DNA from: Streptomyces malaysiense
GTDB taxonomy: Bacteria; Actinomycetota; Actinomycetes; Streptomycetales; Streptomycetaceae
DNA: 64,000 bases
Direction of reading: 5' to 3'
Assembly: GCF_000980885.2 (NCBI RefSeq)
Contig: NZ_LBDA02000032.1
Location: 28,894-92,893 of the forward strand
Part shown: positions 24,175 through 33,600 of the stretch, one piece after another
Numbering within the stretch: the first letter of the stretch is position 1
How the letters are laid out: every line of letters starts with the position of its first letter
Translations under genes and position numbers: made by a program
The notes under the pieces: generated by a model
What the model was told of the DNA's origin: nothing
What the model saw: the letters and a program-made list of their open reading frames with translations, nothing else
Databases searched by the model: none

Positions 24175-26448
24175 TCAGCCGGAGTGCGCATAGTGGGCCG
24201 CCAGCGAGCGTGGCGTCTGATGGCGGTAGATGTCGGCGAGGCGGGCCGCGGGGAGGCCACAGTCGCGGAGGGCGGTGACGAGGCGGGCGGCGAGGAGGGA
24301 GTTGCCGCCGAGGTCGAAGAAGTTGTCGTCCAGGCCCGCGGCCAGCCCCGTCGCCCTGTCCCAGCAGTCCAGCACCAGGGCCTGGGCGTCGTCCACCGGA
24401 CCCTCGGTGCGTCCGTGCCGGGGGGCGGGCAGGGCCGTCACGTCGAGCTTCCCGTTGGCGGTGAGCGGCATCGCGGGTAACGGGGTGAGCGTGGCCGGGC
24501 GCATGTAGTCGGGCAGGGTCGCGGCCAGCCCCCGCCGGATCTCCTCGGCGTCCCAGGGGCCCGCGTCCGGGGCGGGCACGACGTAGGCGTCCAGCCGGTC
24601 GAAGGCGGGGTCCTCCGGCACGGGCCGGCCGACCACCACCGCCGCGGCGAGCACCTCCGGCCTGGCCAGCAGTACGGCCCGGATCTCCCCCAGCTCGATC
24701 CGGTGGCCGCGGAGTTTGACCTGCTGGTCGAGACGGCCCAGGTGCTCCAGGGACCCGTCCGGCAGCATCCGGCCCCGGTCCCCGCTGAGATAGATCCGCT
24801 CCCCGCTCACCGGATCGGCGACGAAGCGCCGCGCGGTCAGCTCCGCGCGCTCGACGTAGCCGAGGGCGACCCCCGCCCCGCCCACCGCGATCTCCCCCGA
24901 CGCGCCGGGGGGCAGGGGGCGTTGGCGGGCGTCGACCACCCGCACCGACCAGCCGGGCAGCGCGGGCCCCACCGACCGGGACGCGGCGGCCACCGACTCC
25001 CCGGAGATCTCCTGCGCCGTCACATGCACGGTCGTCTCGGTGATGCCGTACATGTTCACCAGCCGGCACCGGTCGGCCGGATGCACCGCGAGCCAGTGCC
25101 CCAGGGCCGCCGTGTCGAGGGTCTCGCCCCCGAACACCACCAGGCGCAGAGGGAGTTCGGTGCGTTCCCGGTGTTCCAGCTCCACCAGTCGCAGGAAACT
25201 GGAGGGCGTCTGGTTCAGCACCGTCACCCGCTGCTCGGCCAGCAGCGCGCGGAACTCGTCGGGTGCGCGCCGTACGGACTCGGGTACGACGACGAGTCGC
25301 CCGCCCGTGAGCAGGCAGCCCCAGATCTCCCACACGGAGAAGTCGAACGCCGCGGAGTGGAACCAGGTCCACACGTCCCCGGTGCCGAACCCGAAGGACG
25401 GGGTGGTCGCCGCCACCAGGCTGAGCACGCTCCGGTGCGCGACCTCGACGCCCTTGGGCCGGCCGGTCGAGCCGGAGGTGAAGATGACGTACGCGGGGTC
25501 CCCGGCACCGCCGGTCACCGGGTCCGGCACGGGCGCCGGGGCGTCCCCGAGCCGCCGGGCGGTGACGGCGCGCAGGCCGAGGCGCGCCGCCCGCCCTGAG
25601 TCCTCGGTGACGACGAGCGCGAGGCCGCAGTCCGCCGCCATGAACGCCAGCCGCTCGTCCGGCACTTGCGAGTCGATCGGGACGTACGCCGCGCCGGTCC
25701 TCAGGACGGCCAGCAGCGCGGCGACCGTCGCCGCCGAGCGGTCGAGCAGCACGCCCACCCGGCTGCCCCGCACCGCACCGGCCGCCCGCAGCCGGCCACC
25801 GATCTCGTCGGCCCACGCGTCCAGTTCCCGGTAGCGGATGTGCGAGCCGGCGTCCGTCACCGCCACGGCGTCGGGAGCGCGCCGGGCCTGCGCGCCGAAC
25901 GCGGCGTGGATGCCCTCGGGGAGATCCGTGGAAAGCTCCGCACCCCGGCCCAGCGCGACGGACTCCCGCTCGTCGTCCGGCGTCTGGAGAGGCATCTCCG
26001 CGAGTGTCCGGTGCTGCCAGGCCGGGTGGGTGAGCAACTCCCGCAGCCGGCTCACGCCGGCGCCCAGCCGCTGCGTCAGCCACTGCGGTACGGCACCCGG
26101 ACCCGCGCTCACCGCCGTCCGGCCGCCCTCGGGTTCCCGCGTCACCACGAGGGACGGGCAGGCCGCGTCGTCCCCCGCGGCCTCCACCAGCAGCCGGGCG
26201 GGGACGTCGGCGCCCGCCGGTGCCGTGACCTTCTCGTAGTGCCGCAGCAGCGCCTCCCGGTACCCGGCGGCGGTGGTCCCCTCCGCCGCCCGGACGTCCA
26301 CCGCCTGGTAGTCGCCGAGGCTCACCCGGACCTCGACGTCCCGCTGTCCGGCGAACCGGGAGACCGCGAGCACGGCGGCCGCCAGTAGGTCCCGCGCCGG
26401 ATCGACGGGGGCGCCGGCCCCGGCGTTCGACGACTGCTGTGCACGCAT
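24175..26448 (-). CDS. NRPS protein A-T with a truncated condensation remnant, Thr-type code
   Basis: This 757-residue protein has an adenylation domain (TSGSTGRPKG near 325, NMYGITETTVHVT near 445) and a carrier domain (NFFDLGGNSLLAARL near 710). By GrsA alignment the pocket reads D-F-W-N-V-G-M-V-H, the same threonine-type code as A1 of the large NRPS. The first 150 or so residues resemble only the C-terminal half of a condensation domain; there is no HHxxxDG. It therefore should act as a free-standing loading or in-trans A-T unit. A diaminobutyrate substrate would fit the enzymes at the left edge. I placed the start at the ATG at 26448 behind GGGAG rather than the upstream TTG at 26457. Confidence 0.9.
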   Translation of the reverse strand: MRAQQSSNAGAGAPVDPARDLLAAAVLAVSRFAGQRDVEVRVSLGDYQAVDVRAAEGTTAAGYREALLRHYEKVTAPAGADVPARLLVEAAGDDAACPSLVVTREPEGGRTAVSAGPGAVPQWLTQRLGAGVSRLRELLTHPAWQHRTLAEMPLQTPDDERESVALGRGAELSTDLPEGIHAAFGAQARRAPDAVAVTDAGSHIRYRELDAWADEIGGRLRAAGAVRGSRVGVLLDRSAATVAALLAVLRTGAAYVPIDSQVPDERLAFMAADCGLALVVTEDSGRAARLGLRAVTARRLGDAPAPVPDPVTGGAGDPAYVIFTSGSTGRPKGVEVAHRSVLSLVAATTPSFGFGTGDVWTWFHSAAFDFSVWEIWGCLLTGGRLVVVPESVRRAPDEFRALLAEQRVTVLNQTPSSFLRLVELEHRERTELPLRLVVFGGETLDTAALGHWLAVHPADRCRLVNMYGITETTVHVTAQEISGESVAAASRSVGPALPGWSVRVVDARQRPLPPGASGEIAVGGAGVALGYVERAELTARRFVADPVSGERIYLSGDRGRMLPDGSLEHLGRLDQQVKLRGHRIELGEIRAVLLARPEVLAAAVVVGRPVPEDPAFDRLDAYVVPAPDAGPWDAEEIRRGLAATLPDYMRPATLTPLPAMPLTANGKLDVTALPAPRHGRTEGPVDDAQALVLDCWDRATGLAAGLDDNFFDLGGNSLLAARLVTALRDCGLPAARLADIYRHQTPRSLAAHYAHSG

Positions 26449-26511
26449 CCGCTCCAACTCCCAACGTCTTCCGGCTCGTGTCGTCCGCGCGGCGGGGCCG
26501 CGCTGCCTGGA

Positions 26512-27225
26512 TCAGGCGCTGCCGCCGAGTTCCTTCTCCATGCGGGCCATCAGCGGGCCCCACTGCTCGGTCAGATACATGTGACCGCCGGGCAGTTCGA
26601 AGCCGCCGAACCGGGACGCCGTGAAGTCCCGCCAGCGGACCGTCGCTTCGGCGCTCACCAGCGCGTCGTGCCCGCCGCGCACGGTGACGACGGAGCACGA
26701 GCCGAGGGGACCCGCGGCAGGCTCGTACGACTCGTGCGCCCGCACGTCCGCGCGCAGGGCGGGCAGGATCAGCTCGCGCAGCTCGGGGTCCTCGGGGATG
26801 GCCCCCGACTTCCCGGCGTTCAGGCCGACCTGGTGCAGGAGGTCCTCGTCGGGCAGACCGGCCGCACGGCTCCAGGGGATCTCGCCGGGTGCGGCGGAGC
26901 CGCTGGCGAAGAGGACCGACTCCACCGTCGGGTCGTCGAGTTCCAGGAGCCGGGCCAGCTCGTGGGCGACGATCGCGCCGAAGCAGTGCCCGAAGAGGGT
27001 GATCCGGCGCCGCCCGGCCACCGCCGCGCGCACGGCGGGAAGCACGGCGCGGGCGAGCCCCGGAATGCTGTCGACGGGGTCTTCGAAGAGCAGCTTCTCC
27101 TTTCCCGGGAGATCGACCGGCACCACGTCGAAGACGGACGAGGCGCCGATCCAGGGCGCGAAGAAACTGGGGCCGCCGCCGGCCGCCGGAAAGCAGAGCA
27201 GGATCTCCGAACGGGAACCGTCCAT
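26512..27225 (-). CDS. Type II thioesterase with cysteine nucleophile
   Basis: This 237-residue stand-alone thioesterase of the GrsT/TEII family normally clears mis-primed carrier domains. It has the opening LLCFPAAGGGPSFFAPW, the nucleophile elbow GHCFGA (residues 80-85), an Asp in GGHDALVSAE and the late His in LPGGHMYL. The nucleophile is Cys where nearly all type II thioesterases have Ser. A few NRPS/PKS thioesterases with Cys are known and can act as acyl or peptidyl transferases. It lies between the A-T NRPS and the S9 peptidase genes, with only 6 bases to the latter. Confidence 0.92.
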   Translation of the reverse strand: MDGSRSEILLCFPAAGGGPSFFAPWIGASSVFDVVPVDLPGKEKLLFEDPVDSIPGLARAVLPAVRAAVAGRRRITLFGHCFGAIVAHELARLLELDDPTVESVLFASGSAAPGEIPWSRAAGLPDEDLLHQVGLNAGKSGAIPEDPELRELILPALRADVRAHESYEPAAGPLGSCSVVTVRGGHDALVSAEATVRWRDFTASRFGGFELPGGHMYLTEQWGPLMARMEKELGGSA

Positions 27226-27231
27226 GCGTGA

Positions 27232-29232
27232 TCAACCTTCCGAAGGGCTGAACGTGTCCAAGTAGAGCCGCAATTCGGCTTTCAGCGCGGCGATGATGTT
27301 CTCCTCGCGGCGGAATCCATGTCCCTCGCCCGCGAAAAGGAGATGGGTGTGCACCAGGTCCGGGTTCTTCAGACGGGCCAGGAACCGGTCGCACTGGTCC
27401 GCGGGGCAGACCGGGTCCTCGGCCCCGTGGAAGAGCGCGAACGGCGTGGTGACGCGTTCGGCGTGATGGATGGGGGAGCGCTCGGCGAAGCGTTCCGGCA
27501 CCTCGTCCGGGCGGCCGATCAGCCCCTCCACGTACCGCGATTCGAAGTCGTGTGTCCCGCCGGTGACCGTGGCCGCCGCGTCGAGCAGCGGGAAGTGGAT
27601 CGCCGCACACGCGTAGCGGCCCCCGGCCTGCGGGGAGGTGAGGGACGCCGCGGCGGTCCAGCCCCCGGCGCTGCCGCCGCGGATCGCCACCCGCGCCGGG
27701 TCGGCGACACCCTCCGCGACGAGCGCCGCGACGACGTCCGCGCAGTCCCGCACGTCGCCGACCCCCCACTGGTCCCGGAGCCGTTCCCGATAGGCGCGGC
27801 CGTACCCGGTGGAGCCGCTGTGGTCGACGGCCACGACACCGATGCCCCGTGAGGCGAAGTAGGCGATCTGCGGATCGAGTGCCTTCGGCGTCCGGGCGGT
27901 CGGGCCGCCGTGCACCCACACCACGAACGGCGTCCTCTCGCCCGCCGGTCCGGTGAAACGAGGGTTGCGGGGGCGGTAGAGGCACGCCTGGATGTCGCGT
28001 CCGTCGGCGCCCTCGAAGGTGCGCGGCTCGGGCAGCGGGCAGTAGTCCGGGTCGAGCGAGTCGCCCCGCGAGCCGGCGATCGCCCGCGCGGCCCGGGTAC
28101 CGGCCGAGGTCTCCACGATCTCGTAGCCGGACGCCGGTCCCGCCGCCACCCCGACGACGCGGTCCCCGCGCACCGCCAGGGTCGGCGCCCACTCGGTCCA
28201 GGGGCCCGCGACGTCCGTCAGCGCGCCCGTCGCCGGATCGAGGATGCCGAGGGCGAGCCGGCCGTGTCCGTGCAGGACGGCGATCCGGCCGTCGGGCAGC
28301 ACCCGGAACCATTCCATGCCGACCTGCCACATCGCCCCGGCGAACTCCTCGCGCGCGGGGTGCAGAGCGGTCGCGTGCCCGGTCTCGGCGTCCACGCGGT
28401 ACAGGTTCCACCAGCCGCTGCGGTCGCTGGTGACGATCAGTTCGCCGGGGGAGTACCACTCGACCTGGGCGACGGACTCGCGCGCCGGGGCCGTACCCTC
28501 CTCCCCGTCCGGGACGAGCGTCAGCGTCCGCTGCCCGTGCAGGTCACCGTCGGCGCCGATCCGCGCGAGGTGCAACCGCGTCGCGTCCCACGGCATGTCC
28601 GGGTGGTCCCACGACAGCCAGGCGGCCCGCTCGCCGTCCGGCGACAGCACCACCGAGGTGAGGAACCGCGGCCCGTCGCCGGTCAGTTCCCTGATCCTGC
28701 CGCGATCCCCGGCGGCCGATCCGTCCAGGGGCACGGCGGCCAGGACGCGCCGGACGTCGCCCGGCCGCGGTCCCGTGTGCTCCTCCAGCACGCACCAGAC
28801 CTCGTCGCCGGCGGGTGCGACCCGCGGTGCGCACCAGCGCAGCCGGCGCCCCTCGCCCGCCGCCGGGGGCGTCAGCGCGCGGGGCGCCGCGTCCTCCTCC
28901 GGGGCGTACGCGTACAGTCGCTGATCGGAGTGGTGCGTGAACACCACGAGCGGGCCCCGGGCGGTGCGCTCGTGGCCGGTCCAGGGCCGGCCGCCGTACT
29001 CGTGCACGCTGTTGCGGACGTTCCAGGGCGCGGGGAGCACGTCGTGCCGCTCGCCGTCGCGCAGGCACAGCAGGGCCTGCCGGCCGCCCTCGCCCGGCCG
29101 CAGTTCGGTCCACCACACCTCGTCCCCCACGCAACCGAGCCATTCGGCCCGGCCGGGGTGCGAGGCGGCCGCCTTCTCGGTGACGGGGGAGGACCAGGTC
29201 CCGTAGGGGGCCGGGCGCGGGGGGCTGATCAT
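27232..29232 (-). CDS. S9 family prolyl-oligopeptidase-type peptidase
   Basis: This 666-residue cytoplasmic serine peptidase has an N-terminal beta-propeller-like part (WNVRNSVHEYGGRPW, VLSPDGERAAWLSWDHPDMPW) and a C-terminal alpha/beta hydrolase domain. The triad is Ser in RGGSAGGW, Asp in HGAEDPVC and His in GEGHGFR. I chose the ATG at 29232 behind GAAGGG; the in-frame ATG at 29292 would overlap the upstream gene. There is no signal peptide. Inside an NRPS operon it may trim a leader residue, hydrolyse an intermediate or inactivate the product in the producer. With the aminopeptidase P gene it is the second peptidase of the cluster. Confidence 0.88.
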   Translation of the reverse strand: MISPPRPAPYGTWSSPVTEKAAASHPGRAEWLGCVGDEVWWTELRPGEGGRQALLCLRDGERHDVLPAPWNVRNSVHEYGGRPWTGHERTARGPLVVFTHHSDQRLYAYAPEEDAAPRALTPPAAGEGRRLRWCAPRVAPAGDEVWCVLEEHTGPRPGDVRRVLAAVPLDGSAAGDRGRIRELTGDGPRFLTSVVLSPDGERAAWLSWDHPDMPWDATRLHLARIGADGDLHGQRTLTLVPDGEEGTAPARESVAQVEWYSPGELIVTSDRSGWWNLYRVDAETGHATALHPAREEFAGAMWQVGMEWFRVLPDGRIAVLHGHGRLALGILDPATGALTDVAGPWTEWAPTLAVRGDRVVGVAAGPASGYEIVETSAGTRAARAIAGSRGDSLDPDYCPLPEPRTFEGADGRDIQACLYRPRNPRFTGPAGERTPFVVWVHGGPTARTPKALDPQIAYFASRGIGVVAVDHSGSTGYGRAYRERLRDQWGVGDVRDCADVVAALVAEGVADPARVAIRGGSAGGWTAAASLTSPQAGGRYACAAIHFPLLDAAATVTGGTHDFESRYVEGLIGRPDEVPERFAERSPIHHAERVTTPFALFHGAEDPVCPADQCDRFLARLKNPDLVHTHLLFAGEGHGFRREENIIAALKAELRLYLDTFSPSEG

Positions 29233-29260
29233 GGTGAACCCTTCGTCGGCGGTCGCGAAG

Positions 29261-29794
29261 TCAGCCTTCGAACCAGATGGCGCTGCGGTCATGGAATTCC
29301 TGGTCGCGATCGTGGCAGCAGACGTCCTTCTTCCGCGCCAGCAGATGGGTGCCCGCCCGGGGGTCGTCGCTGTCGTGCAGCCCGCAGGAAGCGAGCAGTT
29401 CCCGGATCTCCCCGCATCGCTCCGGCCCCGCGAGGAGGACGGCGCCGTGCGGGACGATCAGGCCGGAAAGCGAGCCGATCAGCCGGGCGGCGGGCACCCC
29501 GTCCAACTCGGGGCAGGCCGGTCCGACGTAGGCGCCGGGGAAGCGCCGGTGGCCGCCGAGGCCCGCCGCGTCCGCGCGGAGCACGTCGCCCGCGCTCACC
29601 GCGAGCACGGCGATCTCGCGCCGGGCGAGCGCCGCGCCGAGTGTCTCCTCCACCTCGCCGACCGCCGGCACACAGGGGGCGATGCCCGGGTTTGCCTGGG
29701 CGGACATCGAGGCGAAGAGGGCGAACTTGTGGAAGGCGAGGGCGAGGGGGCCGGCCCCCGGAGCGGGCGCGGACTCAGTCTGCTGAGGGTTCAC
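29261..29794 (-). CDS. Hypothetical protein in the NRPS operon
   Basis: I do not recognise this 177-residue protein. It starts with GTG and overlaps the upstream hydrolase gene by 20 bases, so it is co-translated. The middle alternates hydrophobic strands and helices (AVLAVSAGDVLRAD, GLIVPHGAVLLAGPERCGEI). The end is unusual for its density of Asp, His and Cys (KKDVCCHDRDQEFHDR), which could bind metal. It has no signal peptide or membrane span. Its place among tailoring genes suggests a pathway role that I cannot name. Confidence 0.75.
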   Translation of the reverse strand: MNPQQTESAPAPGAGPLALAFHKFALFASMSAQANPGIAPCVPAVGEVEETLGAALARREIAVLAVSAGDVLRADAAGLGGHRRFPGAYVGPACPELDGVPAARLIGSLSGLIVPHGAVLLAGPERCGEIRELLASCGLHDSDDPRAGTHLLARKKDVCCHDRDQEFHDRSAIWFEG

Positions 29795-30608
29795 CGATCT
29801 CCTTCAGGAAGTCCAGGATCGCGGCGGCGATCCCGGCGGAGTGGCCGGTCGGCACGTGCGCCGCGCCGCCGATCTCCAGGTAGCGCGCGTCCGGAACGGT
29901 CTCGACGGCGCGCCGGAGCAGCGCCGGCGGGAACATGCGGTCCCATTCGGAGGCGACCACCAGGGCCGGAACGGACAGACCGGCGAGTTCGGTCAGATGA
30001 TCCTCGCGGGCCCATTCCAGGGTCGCCGCGGTCTGCCCGACCACCCCGGCACCGGCCGGACCCGCGATGATCTCGGCGGTCAGTTCCCGCGCCTCGGCCA
30101 CCGCGCCCGCGTCGTGCCACCGCGTCGGCGGGACCAGGCCGTCCGCCGCCAGCCAGCGCAGCGCGGCCGGGGGCGGGGCGTCCAGCGCGTACAGCTCGGC
30201 CGTGGCTTCGAGGACCGGTACGGCGGCGGGGGAGAGGTCGCCGCAGCCCTGGAGGAAGGTGACGGAGCGGACCAGATCGGGTCTGCGCAGGGCCACCGCC
30301 TGGGCGACGAGGCCGCCGAGCGACGACCCGATCATATGAAAGGGGCCCAGGCCGAGGTGCTCCATCAGGCCGACGGTGTCCGCGACCAGGTCCTCCATCT
30401 TGTACGGGGCGGGAGGCACCGCGGAGGGCGGCATGCCCCGGTTGTCGAAGACGACGGTGCGGTAGCCGGCCGCCAGCAGCGCGGGCACGGTCTGCATCTC
30501 CCAGACGACCGAGGACTGACCGGATCCGGCGACATGGAGCACCGGGGCGCCCCGGTCGCCGTCGACCGCGTACGAGAGATCCGTTCCGTTGATCCTGGCA
30601 AGTGGCAC
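29775..30608 (-). CDS. Alpha/beta hydrolase
   Basis: This 277-residue alpha/beta hydrolase has nucleophile elbow MIGSSLGGL (Ser 96), oxyanion-type segment HVAGSGQSS near 25, an acid in VVASEWDRMF and a late His in EIGGAAHVPTGH. It resembles the 3-oxoadipate enol-lactonase/haloperoxidase-like group and could hydrolyse an ester, lactone or thioester. The start is GTG. It is the second gene of the NRPS operon. A similar hydrolase is encoded at 45169-46005 in the phosphonate operon. Confidence 0.85.
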   Translation of the reverse strand: MPLARINGTDLSYAVDGDRGAPVLHVAGSGQSSVVWEMQTVPALLAAGYRTVVFDNRGMPPSAVPPAPYKMEDLVADTVGLMEHLGLGPFHMIGSSLGGLVAQAVALRRPDLVRSVTFLQGCGDLSPAAVPVLEATAELYALDAPPPAALRWLAADGLVPPTRWHDAGAVAEARELTAEIIAGPAGAGVVGQTAATLEWAREDHLTELAGLSVPALVVASEWDRMFPPALLRRAVETVPDARYLEIGGAAHVPTGHSAGIAAAILDFLKEIGEPSAD

Positions 30609-30668
30609 GGCGGCGAACTCCCTGGGGCTGGAAGGAGGGGGCGGTACGGCACACGGGCGCGCGGCCGG

Positions 30669-33600
30669 TCACACGGCGGCCGGACCGGGCGCCGGACCGG
30701 AGTTCCGGGCGAGGGTGCGCAGCAGGCCGGACAGGGTCGGAGCGCGCAGGAAGTCCCGCAGTCCCAGCTCGACGCCCAACTCCCTTCTGAGCAGCCCGAC
30801 CAGACGCACCGCTCGGGTCGAGTTGCCGCCCACGTCGAAGAAGTTGTCGTCGTCGCCCACCTCGTCCCGCTCCAGGACCTGGCACAGGAAGCGGGCCACC
30901 GCGGGCCGCCGTTCGTCCTGTCCGGCCGGGACGGCGGGCCCGGCGTCGGGCACCCGGCCCAGTCCGGCGAGCCGGGCGCGGTCGGTCTTGCCGTTGGCGG
31001 TCACCGGGATTTCGTCCACGACCGCCCACAGCCCCGGCACCATGTACGCGGGCAGCCGCTGGTCGAGGAACGCGGCGAGTTCGGCGGTCGAGGGGGCCGA
31101 GGCGGTGTCCGAGGGGACGCAGACGGCGAGCAGCCGCTTGCTGACGCCACCGTCGTCGTCGACCACCACGGCGGCGTCCCGCAGCCCGGGGTGCTCGCGC
31201 AGCGCGGCCGCGATCTCGCCGGGTTCGATCCGGAAGCCGCGGATCTTGACCTGGTCGTCCACCCGGCCGAGAAACCGTACCCGGTCCCGCGCGTCCAGCC
31301 GGACCAAGTCCCCTGTTCTGTACAGGCGTTCGGGTACGTCCACGGAGAAGTGCGCGAACCGCTCCGCGGTCCCGGCGGGGTCGCCCGCGTAGTCCAGGGC
31401 GAGCCCGTCCCCGGCGACGTACAGTTCGCCCGCGGCGCCGGGCGGCAGCAGCCGGCCCCGCTCGTCCAGGATGTGCGCCCGCGACCGGGGTACCGGGACG
31501 CCGATCGGCAGCGGGTCCTCGACGTCCTCGGCGCGGCCGACGGTGTGCACGGTGGAGAAGGTGGTGTTCTCCGTCGGGCCGTACCCGTTGGTGACGAGCA
31601 GATGCGGGTGGCGTTCGAGCAGGGCGGCCACCTGGCGGGCCGGCACCACGTCCCCGCCGGTCAGCACGTGCCGCACGCCGGTGAACCCGTCCGGGGCGAA
31701 GTCCGCCACCAGCCGGAACAGGCCCGAGGTCAGCCAGCACACCGTCACCCCGCGCCGCTGCAGGAAGCCGCCGATCCCGGCCGGCGTGGGCAGTCCGGCG
31801 GGCAGGACCTCGATCGCCGCGCCGGACAGCAGCGGGCCCCAGATCTCCAGGGTCGACGCGTCGAAGCCGAGCGGCGCGAGGCGGAGCATCCGCTCACCGG
31901 GACCGAGCCGGAGGTAGCCGGCGTCGTGCACCAGCCGGGTGACCGCCCGGTGCGGCACCCGCACCCCCTTGGGCGTTCCGGTGGAGCCCGAGGTGAACGC
32001 GAGATACGCGACCCGTCCGGGATCTCCCTCACCGGTCGGCCGTAGGACACCCGCGCCGGTGCCGGCCGGCCAGGGCGCCACCAGCGGCAGTCCGATCTCG
32101 CCCAGCCGCCCCGCGCCGGTGCCCGGCCGGGCCACCATGGCCGCGGGCTTGACACGGTCGAGCATCTGGTCGACGCGGCTCGCGGGCAGGGCGGGGTCCA
32201 TCCCCAGATAGGAGGCCCCGGCCCACAGGGCGCCCAGGACGGCCACGATCTCGGCGACCGACCGTTCGACGGCAATCACCACGGTGTCCCCGGGCCGGAC
32301 CCCGGCCTCGTGCAGCCGCGCGGCCTGCCGTGCCGCCTCGGCGGCCAACTCCGCGTAGGTGAGCGACTGTTCACCCTCGCGTACGGCTGTCGCGGACGGC
32401 CGGCGTTCGACCTGGTCCAGGAACAACTCCTCGACCGTGAGCGCCGGACAGGGCTGCTCGGTCCGGTTCAGCCGGTCGAGCCGGGCGCGTTGCGACGCGG
32501 ACACCGCCCGTACGTCTTCGAGGACCTCCTGCGCCGGATCGAGCGCCAGCCGTACGACGGCCTCCGCGAAGCCGGAGAGGAACGCCTCCGCCTCCGCCGG
32601 GAGCAGAGCCGCGGTCGCGTACTCCAGGCTGCCCGCGAACGACGGATCGCTGTCGCTCACGAACAGGGTCGCGTCGAACTGCGAGCCTCCGCCGTGCAGT
32701 TCCTCGATCCGGACGGCCAGCTCCCGGGTGGTGAGGTGCCTGGGCACCAGCTGGTCGTGCATGCCGAAGCAGAACTGCACCAGCGGATGGCGGCTGGTGC
32801 TGCCGCCCATGCCCAGCCGGGTCACCAGTGCGTCGATGGGCAGCGAGCCGTGTTCCAGGCTGAGCGCCAGGGAGCGCTGCACCGCGCGCAGGTAGTCGCC
32901 GATGCCGCGGTCGTCGTCGATGTCGATCCTGACCGGCACCAGATTGCCCGTCACCGCGACCAGCTCGCGCAGCTCGGGGGTGGTGCGCCCCGCCAGAGGC
33001 ACGCCGATCAGCAGCCGGCGGGCGCCGGTGTGGCGGCCGAGGGCGAGGGCGTAGCCACCGAGCAGGAGGGCGAAGGGGGTGACACCGCACTCCCGGGCGC
33101 GTGCGGTGATCCCGGCCGAGGTCTCGGCGCCGAGGTCGAAGGGGGTACGGGTGCCCGACGGATCCTGGAGCGCGGGACGCCGCAGATCGCTCGGCAGCTC
33201 CAGCACGGCGGGCGCGCCGCCGAGATGACCTTCCCAGAACGCGCCCTCCCGGTCCCAGGCTCCGCTGCCGGACAGCTCCTCCTGGTGGTCCAGCAGACAC
33301 TGGAAACCGGGCGCGGGCGCGAGCGGACGGCCCGGGTGGTCGTAGGCGTCGAAGAGCTCCCGCAGCAGCAGGCCGACCGACCAGCCGTCGAGCAGCAGGT
33401 GATGGGCGATCAGGACGACGGCGTGCCGGGCGTTCGCGTCGGACGCGTGGAGGAAGCGCACCGGGGGAGCGTCGGCGAGGCCGAAGACCACCCGGCCCTC
33501 CCGGGTCGCCGCCGCTCGCACGAAGGGCCCGAAGTCGCCGTCGCTCTCCGCGTCGTAGGCCAACTCCTCGACCGGCACGGTGAATTCGTCGTCCACCTGC

